From Zingiber officinale (taxonomy: Eukaryota; Streptophyta; Magnoliopsida; Zingiberales; Zingiberaceae), in contig NC_056002.1 in the NCBI RefSeq assembly GCF_018446385.1, positions 12,596,894-12,660,893 on the forward strand: a stretch of DNA of 64,000 nucleotides, read 5' to 3'. This document shows, piece after piece, positions 1 through 11,639 of the stretch. The translations under genes were made by a program, and so were the position numbers. The notes under the pieces were generated by a model. The model saw nothing but the letters and a program-made list of their open reading frames with translations. It searched no databases and was not told the origin of the DNA. Numbering within the stretch: position 1 is the stretch's first letter; each line of letters starts with the position of its first letter.

Positions 1-46
1 AAATTGGCGCCGTCTGTGGGAACGCACCTGAATCCAAGCCTAGAAG

Positions 47-1610
47 ATGGAAGAAGCTGGACGTCAACTTCTGGTAACGCTCTCTCCCGAGGAGCTCGAA
101 GCACTCGTCCAAGCGCGAGCAGCAAAAATGGTGGAGCAGCAGCAGAAAGCTCAAGCCAAGCAGGCAGCGCAGCAGGCGACATCAGCCTCGGGGGGCCGAG
201 TGCCACCCGAAGACATGCAGGAGCAGCTCTCAATATGGGGGCAGAATAAGGGACCGGCCGGCACCCAGAAGGGGGCGCTGCCCGTCCCGATACCTTTTCA
301 TCGGGCTCTGTTCCAGACGCCCTCGGAGGTAGCGCAAGTTAATCAAGACAAGGGATCTTCATCGGACGAAGCACCCGTCCGGGACATCAGAAAAGGAAAA
401 GCGCCCCGAATGGACGCGCCACCCGAGCAGATCAATCGACAATTTTCAGATGTCATCCTGCGTGATCCACTGCCGAAGCATTATGCGCCCCCTACGATCG
501 GGGAATACAATGGAACAACCGACCCAGACGACCATCTGGGTAAGTTCGACAGCACTGCCACTCTGCATCAATACACAGATGGTGTGAAATGCCGAGTGTT
601 CCTCACCACGCTTTCGGGATCGGCATCGGTGGTTTCGGAGACTGTCGGACGGATCTATCACAAGTTTCAGGGAATTCTGAACGGCGTTCCTCCATCATTT
701 TGCAAGCAGCAGGCGCCACCAGAAGACAAGCGTCAACCTGTTTGCCATCAAGCAAGGCGCGAGGGAGTCACTCCGAGCGTACATTTAGCGCTTCAACCAG
801 GTGGTCATGGACATTCCAACGGTCACCTCGAAAACAATGATGAACGCGTTCACTCAAGGGCTCGTGGACGGTGACTTCTTCCGCTCGCTCATCCGGAAGC
901 CGCCTCGGGACTACGACCACATGCTGCACAAGGCCAACGAATACATCAATGTGGAGGAAGCCCAGGCGGCGAGAAGGAAAGAAGCCCTGAGTGACCAACC
1001 AGCTTCCGCCGAGCGGAAGCAGCCCGTCAGTCACCAGCCACCCAGAGGACCGAGAGCCGAAGTCGCCCGTCCTCATCAGCACACTCGGCCGCACGCCGTC
1101 CAACAAGTCGCGGCTGATCGGCCCAAGCCCAAGGGGAAGGTATGGACCCCCGATGTTTTGTTCACTCTATCAGTCGGCTACTCACAACACCCGCGACTGT
1201 TGGAGCCTCCCCCCCATCGCTCATCCTGCGCCAAGGAGCTACCGCCGCCGATCGCCTTCACCAGACCGGCGACATCGACAACGGAGCCCCGTTCAAAGGA
1301 TAAAAAGGAGATCCCCCGAGCGGCAGCATCGTCAGCAGCACGGAGACCACCATCGGACGTCGCATGAACGACCTCGACCATTCGCTCGGAAGGAGGAGAA
1401 TAGGGGCAACGTATCTCGGGGCGAGATCAACATCATTGCTGGAGGCTCGACCGGAGGAGACTCCAATAGAGCCAGGAAGGCACACGCAAGGCAGCTGAGG
1501 ATACATGCAGTCGGTTGCATCCAGGAGAGGGCGAGCGGACCTGAGATCAGCTTCGGACCCAGGGACCTCGAAGGAGTCGAAGTCCCACATGATGACGTCC
1601 TGATCATTTG
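47..1610 (+). pseudogene. gag region of the Tat element
   Basis: Reading blocks begin at the ATG at 47 with a Glu/Gln/Ala-rich N terminus. They continue into a gag-like segment containing PPTIGEYNGTTDPDDHL, a hallmark of plant Gypsy gag proteins, and a later basic Arg/Pro/His-rich tail. The region is broken into several frames and is treated as a fossil. It lies directly behind the primer-binding site, as expected for gag. Confidence 0.75.
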
Positions 1611-1619
1611 AGCGGTAAT

Positions 1620-2201
1620 AGCTAACTATACTATTCACCGCATTTTCATTGACACAGACAGCTCGGTGAACATAATATTCAAGAAGGCCTTCGACCAGCT
1701 GCAAAAGACCGAGCTGAACTCCTGCCAATGACGACCCCCCTCTATGGGTTCACTGGGAACGAAGTCTTGCCGGTCGGCCAGGTCCGGCTAGCTATCTCGT
1801 TGGGCGAGGAGCCGCTCAGAAGGACAAGGACCACCACCTTCATCGTGGTTGATGCTCCTTCGGCGTACAACGTTATCTTGGGACGACCGGCTCTCAATGA
1901 GTTCCGGGCGGTCGTCTCTACCTTCTGCCAGAAGATCAAGTTCCCGGTGGAAGATCAAGTAGGGGCAGTGCGGGGAGATCAACTGGCCGCTCGAAGATGC
2001 TATGTGGAGATGGTTCGAACCGAGGCCAAGTCCGCTCGGAAAGTACCGCGGGTCGAGGTAAATACTATAACCGAGAAACCACTTTCTTTGGTTTATGAAG
2101 AAAAGGAGGAGGTGCAGATTGATTCTTCCCGACCGGAGGCCACCACCTTTATAGCATCCGACCTGGAGGCGAGGCGGTCATCCCAGTCGAAGTCGGGATA
2201 G
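1620..2201 (+). pseudogene. retropepsin-like (protease) region of the Tat element
   Basis: Around 1630-1680 the sequence codes for RIFIDTDSSVNIIF, which matches the active-site loop of plant retrotransposon aspartic proteases (D-T/S-S/G type). A typical strand with YNVILGRPALNEF follows near 1865-1900; that motif is common in Gypsy protease domains. Downstream pol sequence is missing. Fossil. Confidence 0.7.
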
Positions 2202-2289
2202 AGTCCGTCCGGATCCAGAATTACGACGAAAATAATTCCGAGCGGAGACAACTAGAATTGGACTTGATCGACGAGGAGTGAGTCAAAGC

Positions 2290-2556
2290 GTCAGTTCGGC
2301 TGATGGCCTCCAGGCAGAGAATGAAGCAGAACTACAACCGTCGCGTGATTCCCCGAGCATTCTAGGTGGGTGACTTGGTCTGGAAGAAAGTGAAGCCGGT
2401 CGGGGACGTAAGCAAGCTGGAGGCTCCCTAGGCAAGACCCTTCAAGGTCGTCGAGAAGCTCCGATCGGGAGCCTACTACTTGGAGGATGAAGATGGACGG
2501 CGGTTGGATAGGCCATGGAGTGCAAACCACCTCCAGCCCTATCGGGCCGGATGAAA
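2290..2556 (+). pseudogene. Integrase C-terminal remnant of the Tat element
   Basis: The plus strand reads as the C-terminal tail of a Gypsy integrase: a basic run with MKQNYNRRV, then VGDLVWKKVKPVGD, a proline-linked FKVVEKLRSGAYYLEDEDG, and a closing RPWSANHLQPY. This is the familiar end of plant Tat polyproteins. It sits about 90 bp after the protease remnant, which shows that nearly all of pol was lost between them. Fossil. Confidence 0.75.
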
Positions 2557-2789
2557 GGTGCGCCGATGTAATATATTTCATAAATATTCCGTTCGGATGT
2601 ATCCTTTGGTTGCAGGAATGAAAGTTATAAGAACAAAGCAAAGACATGAGCATTGTGCGCCCATTGGATAGCTGTATGAAGGCATGGTGAAGACCCCGTG
2701 CCGTTCGGCTGGGCGTATATTATCCAAGTCATAGGCTCGATGGCGAAGACCCCGTGCCGTTTGGCCGGGCGTATATTATCCGAGCTGTA

Positions 2790-4950
2790 AGCTCATTATT
2801 GAAGGTCGTCGAGCAGCGACGTTAAATCTTAGAGTCGAACCGGCGACTATAAACCCTCCTGCCTAAAGACCGTCGAGCAGCGACGTTAAATCTTAGAGTC
2901 GAACCGGCGACTATAAACCCTCCGGCCTGAAGACCGTCGAGCAGCGACGTTAAATCTTAGAGTCGGACTGGCGACTATAAACCCTCCGGCCTGAAGACCG
3001 TCGAGCAGCGACGTTAAATCTTAGAGTCGAACCGGCGACTATAAACCCTCTGGCCTGAAGACCGTCGAGCAGCGACGTTAAATCTAAGAGTCGAACCGAC
3101 GACTATAAACCCTCCAGCCTGAAAACCGTCGAGCAGCGACGTTAAATCTTAGAGTCGGACCGGCGACTATAAACACCTCGGCCGGAAGACCGTCGAACAG
3201 CGACGTTCAATCTTAGAGTCGGACCGGCGACTATAAACCCCCCGGCTTGAAGACCGTCGAGCAGCGACGTTAAATCTTAGAGTCGAACCGGCAACTATAA
3301 ACCCTCCGGCCTGAAGACCGTCGAGCAGCGACGTTAAATCTTAGAGTCGAACCGGCGACTATAAACCCTCCGGCCTGAAGACCGTCGAGTAGCGACGTTA
3401 AATCTTAGAGTCGAACCAGCGACTATAAACCCTCCCGCCTGAAGACCGTCGAGCAGCGACGTTAAATCTTAGAGTCGAACCGGCGACTATAAACCCTCCA
3501 GAAGCAGCGACGTTAAATCTTAGAGTCGAACCAGCGACTATAAACCCCCCGGCCGGAAGACCGTCGAGCTCCGACATTAAACCCTAGAGTCGAACCGGCG
3601 ACTATAAACCCCCCGGCTTGAAGACCGTCGAGCAGCGACGTTAAATCTTAGAGTCGAACCGACGACTATAAACCCTCCGGCCTGAAGACCGTCGAGCAAC
3701 GACGTTAAATCTTAGAGTCAAACTGGCGACTATAAACCCTCCGACCTGAAGATCGTCGAGCAGCGACGTTGAATCTTAGAGTCGAACCGGCGACTATAAA
3801 CCCCCCGGCAGGAAGACCGTCGAGCAATGACGTTAAATCTCAGAGTCGAACCGGCGACTATAAACCCCCCGGCAGGAAGACCGTCGAGCAATGACGTTAA
3901 ATCTCAGAGTCGAACCGGCGACTATAAACCCCCCGGTCGGAAGACCGTCGAGCACCGATGTTAAACCCTAGAGTCGATCCGGCGACTATAAACCCCCCGA
4001 CTTGAAGACCGTCGAGCAGCGACGTTAAATCTTAGAGTCGAACCGGCGACTATAAACCTTCCAGCCTGAAGACCGTCAAGCAACGACGTTAAATCTTAGA
4101 GTCAAACCGGCAACTATAAACCCTCCGGCCTGAAGACCGTCGAGTAGCGACGTTAAATCTTAGAGTCGAACCGATGACTATAAACCCTCCGGCCTGAAGA
4201 CCGTCGAGTAGCGACGTTAAATCTTATTGTCGAACCAGCGACTATAAACCCTCCGGCCTGAAGACTGTCGGGCAGCGACGTTAAATCTTAGAGTAGAACC
4301 GGCGACTATAAACCCCCCGGCCGGAAGACCGTCGAGCAGCGACGTTAAATCTTAGAGTCGAACCAGCGACTATAAACCCCCCGGCCGGAAGACCGTCGAG
4401 CTCCGACGTTAAACCCTAAAGTCGAACCAGTGACTATAAACCCCCCGGCTTGAAAACCGTCGAGCAGCGACATTAAATCTTAGAGTCGAACCGGTGACTA
4501 TAAACCCTCCGGCCTGAAGACCGTCGAGCAACGACGTTAAATCTTAGAGTCAAACTGGCGACTATAAACCCTCCGACCTGAAGATCGTCGATCAGCGACG
4601 TTGAATCTTAGAGTCGAACCGGCGACTATAAACCCCCCGGCAGGAAGACCGTCGAGCAATAACGTTAAATCTCAGAGTCGAACCGGCGACTATAAACCCC
4701 CCGGTCGGAAGACTGTCGAGCACCGATGTTAAACCCTAGAGTCGATCCGGCGACTATAAACCCCCCGGCTTGAAGACCGTCGAGCAACGACGTTGAATCT
4801 TAGAGTCGAACCGACGACTATAAACCCCCCGGCAGGAAGACCGTCGAGCAATGACGTTAAATCTCAGAGTCGAACCGGCGACTATAAACCCCCCGGTCGG
4901 AAGACCGTCGAGCACCGATGTTAAACCCTAGAGTCGATCCGGCGACTAAA
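2790..4950 (+). repeat. 64-bp minisatellite array, about 34 units
   Basis: Tandem copies of a 64-bp unit are centred on GACCGTCGAGCAGCGACG, TTAAATCTTAGAGTCGAACC and GGCGACTATAAACCCTCC. The period was checked from coordinates of the same word (2821, 2885, 2949). Most units differ at only a few bases; one near 3500 is shortened. Each unit can form two short hairpins (CGTCG/CGACG and AGTCG/CGACT). The array sits between the integrase end and the antisense ORF of the Tat element, a position where Tat/Ogre elements are known to accumulate tandem repeats. It ends in a pure C tract. Confidence 0.95.
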
Positions 4951-4951
4951 A

Positions 4952-4976
4952 CCCCCCCCCCCCCCCCCCCCCCCCC
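4952..4976 (+). repeat. Poly-C tract of 25 bases
   Basis: An uninterrupted run of 25 C closes the minisatellite. It starts in the C-rich end of the last 64-bp unit and is followed by GTCGAGACAGCGCC, so it probably grew from the CCCCCC of a unit by slippage. Its exact length may be an assembly or sequencing artefact. Confidence 0.8.
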
Positions 4977-5407
4977 GTCGAGACAGCGCCTCGCAAGAGC
5001 ACTTCAACGAGTTGCTAGCGGAAATTCCATGTAAAATGGAAAGTCGTTAGACCGGGCGATGAAGTTGAGAAGTTAAGAGAGACCAGGCATAGTAAGAAGT
5101 CGTTCGACCGAGGTAAGAAATTCCATACGGGAAAAAGGTTAACTGGATGACGTAGTCACAAGGAGCACCAAAAGAAAGGCTAACAGAGCAAAAGTTGGCA
5201 TTCCAAGTTACATTCAACTGTTCGCCGACCGGGAGCACACTAATGAATGTTGCCCGGAAAGTATGGGCTCAAACAGTAGCAACAAAAATAAGTTTTTGAT
5301 ATTGATTAATTATCTAGAAGTGCAAAAAACAAAGCAGATAACAGTAACACGCCGAACGGTAGGTAGACGAAGAAGACCTTGAAACAGACAAAGAACAAAG
5401 GAACTCC

Positions 5408-7950
5408 TCACTCCAGGGGCTCGAAGATGGACTTCGGAACAGCTTCCAGCAGGCCGGCCATGTCTCGAGGAGGAATAGAGGTATCCTCAGGGAGATGGCC
5501 CTTGGCCTTCAGGTAGACAGTTGTCGCCCGGATGGCCTCTTCGAAGGACAGAACTAGCCAATCGCTAAACTTGTCACCAAATGTGTCCGATCGAAGGTAG
5601 TTCTGTTTCAACACCTTGAAGCGGTCAGGTTCTCCGTCCTGGTATTCCTTTAGCGCCGCTCGGGAGGCGTCGAGAGCTCCTTGGAGATCTTTCTTATCTG
5701 CCTGAAGTTTAGCTTCAGTGGTAGATCGGCTCTCTTGCTCAGCAGATAGCAGGTCGGTCAATTCTGTAACACGCTGCTCCAGCGCTCAGACCTGCACCTT
5801 CATCGCGTCCAGATCGGCAACGGCCCTATTTTTTCTGTTGGTGGCCACAGTGATCTGGTGGTCATGGGACTTGACTTGGACTTCGAGTCCAGCTACCCTG
5901 GTTTCCAGGCCAGAAGACTTGTGCCGCTCGGTCGCTAGCAGTTTTTCTGTCTTGGTCAGCTCGAACCTAAGCGTAGCATACGAGGGCCCCTCAGTCGGCG
6001 CCCCTCCGGAAATTTGGAGTTTCTTCAACTCCTCCTCCAGTGCGGCTCGACGATTGCTGACCGCAATGTTCTCCACCCATTGCTGCGTTTGGATGGGATA
6101 ATGTCAGGAACCTGGTGAAGTCGTCATAATAGCGTGTTAAGAAACATACCCCGGTGGCTTGCTGCATATGGCTGTCCGCTAGCTGACCGGGAGTGATCAG
6201 GGCAACTCGAGCCCTCGCATCTTCCCACGTCTTGGCAAGCGGCCCTCGGATGGTAACTTGATGCTCGGGAGCAGTAGGCTGATCCGCCGCCAAAAGGAAC
6301 TCCTCGGTAGGAAGATGGAGGACAAACTTGATCACTCGACGACCGCTCGGATTGGATTGGGAAGAGACGGCTCGGCTGGGTGACTCGCCAAGTGGCGCAG
6401 AAATAATGTCCGAGCGTCTGAGCTGAAGGCGAACCCGGGGCAAAGAACTAACGGGTTGCGCCCCAATTGAAGCTGCTGGCTGGTTGAGCTGGGAGGGAGT
6501 CCGATCAGACGAGATGGCCTCATGTGCGGCGGGTAGCGGGTTGATTGCCTCTAAGGGGGCGTCGACTGGCCCAATCACCGGCTCCGCATGCGTAATGGTC
6601 GTCCGGCGTCGCTTGCGTATTATCAATGGGGAATCGCCTGCCGACCGCTCCGCGTCCTTTGACGTAGGCTGCTGACCGGCCGAAGAGATAGCATCCCCGG
6701 CCGCTCCAGTTGTAGGGACCTGAGCGGCAGACTCTCGGGCCTCAGTTGGAGTTCCTCCGCTTTCGCCCTTATGCAAGTCGACCAGCTCGAAGCCTCGATC
6801 GGCCATCTCATTGGCCACCACCGCTTCCATTTTGACAGCTTTCAACTTCAGCCGATCATCAACCTTGGCACGCCACATGATGTCAGCTGCATAACAGAAG
6901 AATAAATCAGTTAGACCAAAAGGAAAAAGGACAAGGAAAGTGCTTACCCATGCTGCTCGGAAGCTTCGTTTGGATCGGGCTCAAGCCGAATATGTACAAC
7001 ACCCCCTCGTGAAGTAGATTGTTGATGTTGAACCTCTGGTCGGCTAATAGATTGGCTGTATGAAGATAATCCGGCTAGCTCTTGTATCTACCGAGGTCCG
7101 GCGGGCTCGGCACAGTGGTCTGCCATTGGGTGCGAAAGGATGATAGTTCGGGAAAGCGAAGGTAAAAATAACTTTCCTTCCAGTGCTTGTTCGAGGTCGG
7201 CATCTTATCGAAGAAGACGAGGCCGATCTGCGATTGGAAGAGGAAAGTACCCCACTCGGACTGTTTGGGATAGTAGAAGTAATGGAAAATTCTGGGGACT
7301 AAGGGAATGTCATGCAGCTTGAAAAGGATTACTACGCCGCACAACAACCTAAAAGAGTTGGAGACAAGTTGGCCGAGCGGGATGCGGAAATAATTACAAA
7401 CCTCACCGATAAAGGGATGTAGAGGGAAGCGCAGACCGGCTACAAATTGATCACGAAAGAAGCAAACGGTGTCGGTCGGCGGATTGTGGGGCCGATCGGA
7501 AGAGGTGGCCAAAGCTAGTCTATGGTCAGGAGGAAGTTCGAATTCGTTAAGGAAACGTCCCACGTCAGTCTCATCAAACCGTCTTACCATGGTCATATAC
7601 CATAGGCCGGGAGAGGGATCCGAAGGCTGCGAGGTGCTAGCCATCGCCGGAACAGTACCAAGGAAGAAAGGACCGAGGAAAGAAGAATGAAAAGGTTGAC
7701 GAAGGAGATCGAAACTATATTGAATGGATGCAAAGACCACCAGAAGGGAGAAAACGGAAGAAAGTAGAGATGGGAGAAGGCTTACTAGGAACAAAACGTG
7801 AAGGAGGAGGTCGAAAGTTCGTCGGAGCACCGAGACAAGCGAGCGTCGGGAAGCTGGGCACGAGAGGAAGCACCAAAAGCACGAAGGCAGGAACGATGGA
7901 AGGAAAATCTGCGTCGGCGCTTCATAAACCCCGAGCTCAGTCCACCACAA
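5408..7950 (-). pseudogene. Antisense ORF region of the Tat element (Transposase_28-like plus coiled coil)
   Basis: On the minus strand, opposite to gag-pol, the N-terminal part (about 7075-7650) contains LWYMTMVRRFDETDVGRFL and a later YYFYYPKQSEWGTFLFQ. These resemble the plant family filed as 'putative gypsy type transposon' (Pfam PF04195, recalled rather than searched). A Ser/Pro-rich middle follows (about 6000-6880), then a Lys/Glu/Ala-rich coiled-coil end (about 5408-6076) with a terminal FEPLE. Tat elements such as Retand are known to carry an antisense ORF here, and its function is not established. Fossil, broken into several pieces. Confidence 0.7.
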
Positions 7951-8354
7951 CCGTCCGATCTAGGTCATCGAAACAAACATTAGCATCGGACCGTCAGATT
8001 TGAACTGACGCCTATCCAATCGAAGCTGATGCCCTCGCCGTACGATGACGGCGGACTTGCCAAGTGGCGATCAGCGATTGGGCGGCATTTAATGAACGTC
8101 ATTACTCGCGCGTGGGCAGCTTAATGAGGATTGGCAGGAATTTCGAGGAGACCCAACGACTCCGACCGCCCCCAAAACAGTAGCGCAACAAGCAGCGAAT
8201 GGAAACTAAAACTACAAGGCCTAGTCATCAACTCGCTGGTCGGCCAAGCGAAGATATACTTCCGGGAGTGGCAAAGCGGTGTTACCCCAGCCGACCGGGT
8301 GTCCAGTCAGTCGGACTTAGCGCCTCCTTCGACTAGACTTGAGGGGGAGGCATG

Positions 8355-9183
8355 TGATCCGGTGATAAGGACGGGGGACCCTCGTTGGCGGAAAGTCAAC
8401 GACACGTGGAGGTCAAAGGTCAAGAGATGCAACCCTGAGACCCGACCGATCGGACTGAGAGGGTCGACCGACATCGACCGACCACAATGAGATGGTCGAC
8501 CGGCGGGAATCCCCCGAGCGAAATGAAAGACAACCCGACTAGGGGTCGGGTTTCAGATGCTCAAGGTAGAAAGGTTTCAGGGCCGAGCGGGATGTCCGTT
8601 CGGCCGGGGCATAAGGCAACAAAGAGTTAGGAGCAATCTCATCCGAGCATACGACCGAGGCAGAGTGATATGCTTGCCGAGCGGCCGAACCGCTCTGCCC
8701 GGAACAGACAAGAAGCGCAAGAGGACAAAGGAGATAGGGGATAATATCATCCTCGAGACGTCTACCGCCGACAAACAGCAGAGTTGGCGGTCGAGTCGTA
8801 CACAGGATCATACGGTGGAAGCTTCCACCGTCACATCCGGGATATGCTCGGACGATTGCGGAATGACGCCAGAGGTACTTTTCTGACAGGGACTCGTTAA
8901 GGTATGTTTGGGGAAGCATGCACGCATAGAGAAGCGTGCCCACGCCTCCCCGAGGTCTTATATAAGGACCCCAGACGTCGACAAAGGTATGCGCAAATCT
9001 CTACTGTAGCCATAGTTACGCTGCCTCTCTCGTTACCTGACTTGAGCGTCGGAGGGCCATCGCCCGGAAACCCCTCCCGGCTCGACTTCTTTGCAAATTC
9101 GCCGGAGATCTACATCACCAGTCAGAGACAGCGGAGCGTGCCATGCCCCCAGCGTCCGTCGACTCAACGCTCGGACTGGATCA
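8355..9183 (+). repeat. 3' LTR of the Tat element
   Basis: A purine tract (GAGGGGGAGG, 8341-8350) precedes TGATCCGG at 8355, and the repeat closes with GGACTGGATCA at 9183. The same start, end and internal words (CTGACTTGAGCGTCGGAGGG, near 9038) recur in the solo LTR at 53627-54413, which fixes the boundaries. A TATA box (TTATATAAGG, about 8958-8967) lies about 220 bp before the end and is the likely retrotransposon promoter. Confidence 0.85.
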
Positions 9184-9349
9184 CTTATTATACAGGCTCA
9201 TGCCTATACATTAGTAAGATAACACCACAGTGTAGTATTTTGAGTATCCTACTAGACCCTTGGTTAGTATATCCTGTCGGTTATTGTCTCCCATTCGTGG
9301 TTAAGAGAGTCGTTAGTGAAAGTTAACTCCATGTGAAAGTCGACTATTT

Positions 9350-11370
9350 CAGGCACTGGCAGGAGAATTGATTATTGCCTGGTCAGCCAAGCTATGAGGT
9401 AGGAAAACAAAGAAAATAATACTTAGCTTTCCAATTCCTACCCTGAAGAGTCATTTTATCGAAAAAAGGTTGCCCTAGGGTGAGGTTAAAAATAAAAAAT
9501 CCCATCGGTTTGGCACTGAGGAACAAAGAAGTAGTGGAACACGTAAGGGCTCAGGGGAATTTCATACAAGCGGAATAGAATGGTGATGCCACATAGAATG
9601 TGAATGGAGTTGGCGACAAACTAGCAAAAGGGAATATGGAAATACTAACTCACGTCGAGAAAAAATTAGGGATGGGAAAGCGAAGACCTGCTAGGATTTG
9701 GTCCTTGAAAAGTGTCGCATAACCAGCAGGTGGCCTGTGAGGACGGTCATTTTCAGTTGGCAAAATTACATGGAGGGAATAGGGGTCATTGTAAGTAAAG
9801 CGAAAGACATCTAATTCTACTCTAGTGAAGTCCGAGATTAGTAGGGTATACCACAAAGCGGAAGCATCCATTGCGGATTGAAAAAAGAGGTTGATTCAAG
9901 AAGAGGGAACTCAGGAATAGGGGAAGAATAACGGGAAAACCAGGGACAAAAGAGAACGAAGAAGTTGTTACCAAGGTCACCAGAGAAGAAAATGTAGAAG
10001 CACGATGAAGATGAAGTGTAGGTATGTGCAAGAAGCCATTAGGTCATTTTACAAGGGGATAATGTGAAAATAAACCATACGATCATATAGAAATATGAGC
10101 CAATCATCAAGACTGTCAGATTAGAGGGTAGGTAGATCGTCGGTCATATAGAATGTCGCACATCAAATTTCTAGTCGGGGAAAAAAGTAAGTCTGATAGA
10201 CACATGACAGTATTCAAAAGGGGACATTTATGTCATCAGAAAAAGACAAAATAATAGCAAGGCATGTCATCCTGGGGTCTTTTCGTGCATTTATGACGCA
10301 TGCGGTCTATCAATATTCTGGACAGTTTTCCCTGTCCAAGTCCACTCAATTATAGCTGAGTAGATCTTCATAAGGGCAAAACGCCTTATCCTAGCTACCA
10401 AGGGAAGACAACGCGACAACAAGCCTAGCAAGTATTTAATAGCTAACCGGCTATAAGCCGCCTAGCTCTTAGATGGACGGCTATGTGTCTCCTGGCTCCT
10501 AGTACAACTTGATTGACACGTTGGGATTCCGTGTAACGTACCTATCTTTGAACATTTAGAGAATACAACTACCTGGAGGAGCATAACATCAATCGTGAAG
10601 AAGAACTAGGTCTCTTTGCCCGATCGACACTTGGAAGGACGGGGCCTTAACTCCATCCCTCGCAGTGGGCCAATGTTAACAAATATGTAAAAATAAGTAG
10701 TACGGATGTAAAAGATGAGCAACACAAGGTAAAAATTATTTATAGGTCGAGGTCTACGCCTGAGCGGGTTTAGAGTACAGGATCAATGAAAAGCTATTTA
10801 AAAGTGGGGAAGATTTCATTGGGGAGCTCACTCAGTAGTCATTCACAATCTAGAAAATCCTCAAGAGGTTCGGATGTCATTAATCCAGCCTCCTGTAGTT
10901 GTGTGATGGTTCCTTTTGCATCAATAAGGATCATCTAGTTAATAACATTGCTGACTTGTAAGCCGAAGTCGTGGGAAGTAAAGTAGGCGGTCTTCCTAGT
11001 TTCAATATGATCATCCTCCCTCGCTCGGTAGGTGGTCAACTCACCTTGGGACTTGGTTAACTCAGAGTTCGCCTTAGCCAGCTCTAACTTAGAAGCTGCC
11101 GCCTCAGACTTTGCAGCCTCCAGCTCAGCATGCAGGAATTCCAAGGCGATCCTCTGAGTGTCCATTTGTTATTGCTGGTTGGATACCCGGGGGTATTGAC
11201 AGCTAACTCAGCATCCTTCGCCACTAGTGTCGCCAGGGTAGAAGCATGGGAAGTTTCCAGCTACTTCAATTTGTCAAAAAGGTTCTGGGGCGTCAAGGTT
11301 AGCCACCACTTAGACCCTCCTTGTGCTTTCCGATCGAAGCATGTTGTCGCTAGTTTTTAAGGAGGTTTCT
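9350..11370 (-). mobile_element. Older Tat-type remnants, antisense-ORF fragments in rearranged order
   Basis: About 9500-9871 (-) is a diverged copy of the antisense-ORF N-terminal domain of the first element; compare LRFPIPNF here with LRFPLHPF at about 7410. About 10935-11165 (-) is a Lys/Glu/Ala-rich coiled coil like the C-terminal part. On the minus strand the coiled coil comes before the N-terminal domain, the reverse of the first element, so at least two fragments or a rearrangement are involved. Heavily decayed fossil with many breaks, clearly older than the element to its left. Confidence 0.6.
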
Positions 11371-11387
11371 AGTTTCCATGATAATTT

Positions 11388-11534
11388 GTCTACTTTGGGT
11401 CCTCCAAAGTAGACAGAGAGTCGTGCCTTATCACATCAAAATAAAGTTGGTGAGATATATGATAATTTGTGCAAAACGATCCTCCATGGCCCAGTCCCTC
11501 ACTTTTCATGGGCACGACTCTCTGTCTACTTTGG
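11388..11534. repeat. Inverted repeats (11-nt hairpin and 24-nt stem)
   Basis: GTCTACTTTGG (11388-11398) is inverted as CCAAAGTAGAC (11404-11414) with a 5-nt loop. The longer word at 11404-11427 returns as its exact reverse complement at 11511-11534, giving a perfect 24-nt stem with an 83-nt spacer. The region lies beside the decayed Tat LTR and may be a rearranged LTR edge or a small foldback. Confidence 0.85.
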
Positions 11535-11639
11535 GTCGGTCCCAGTATCGATCGGTCCTCTAGAGCCAATCTCTCACTTCTCATGAGCACGACTCCCAGT
11601 TTATTCCCAATCGGCCCAAGTATCGATCGAACAATCACC

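Larger units (their letters stand above)
1..9183 (+). mobile_element. Ty3/Gypsy LTR retrotransposon, Tat lineage, broken (5' LTR outside window)
   Basis: The window opens at a primer-binding-site-like sequence (TGGCGCCGTCTGTGGGAA, about 5-22) typical of Tat/Athila-type Gypsy elements, so the 5' LTR should lie just left of base 1. A gag region follows (about 47-1610), then a retropepsin-like region (about 1620-2200) and a short 3' stretch resembling the end of an integrase (about 2290-2555). Almost all reverse transcriptase, RNase H and integrase sequence is absent. Downstream are a 64-bp minisatellite, an antisense coding region (5408-7950) and a 3' LTR. The element is a fossil with several breaks besides the large pol loss. 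The antisense ORF is a recognised trait of Tat elements and supports the assignment. The 5' LTR cannot be compared with the 3' LTR, so no age is offered. Confidence 0.85.

Noticed and set aside
2790-4950. Could be a CRISPR array because of regular direct repeats
   Set aside because: The units are contiguous 64-bp repeats without unique spacers, in a plant retrotransposon with no cas genes.
4952-4976. Poly-C as a special regulatory or quadruplex element
   Set aside because: It begins in the C-rich end of a 64-bp unit, and its length may be an artefact; no supporting context.
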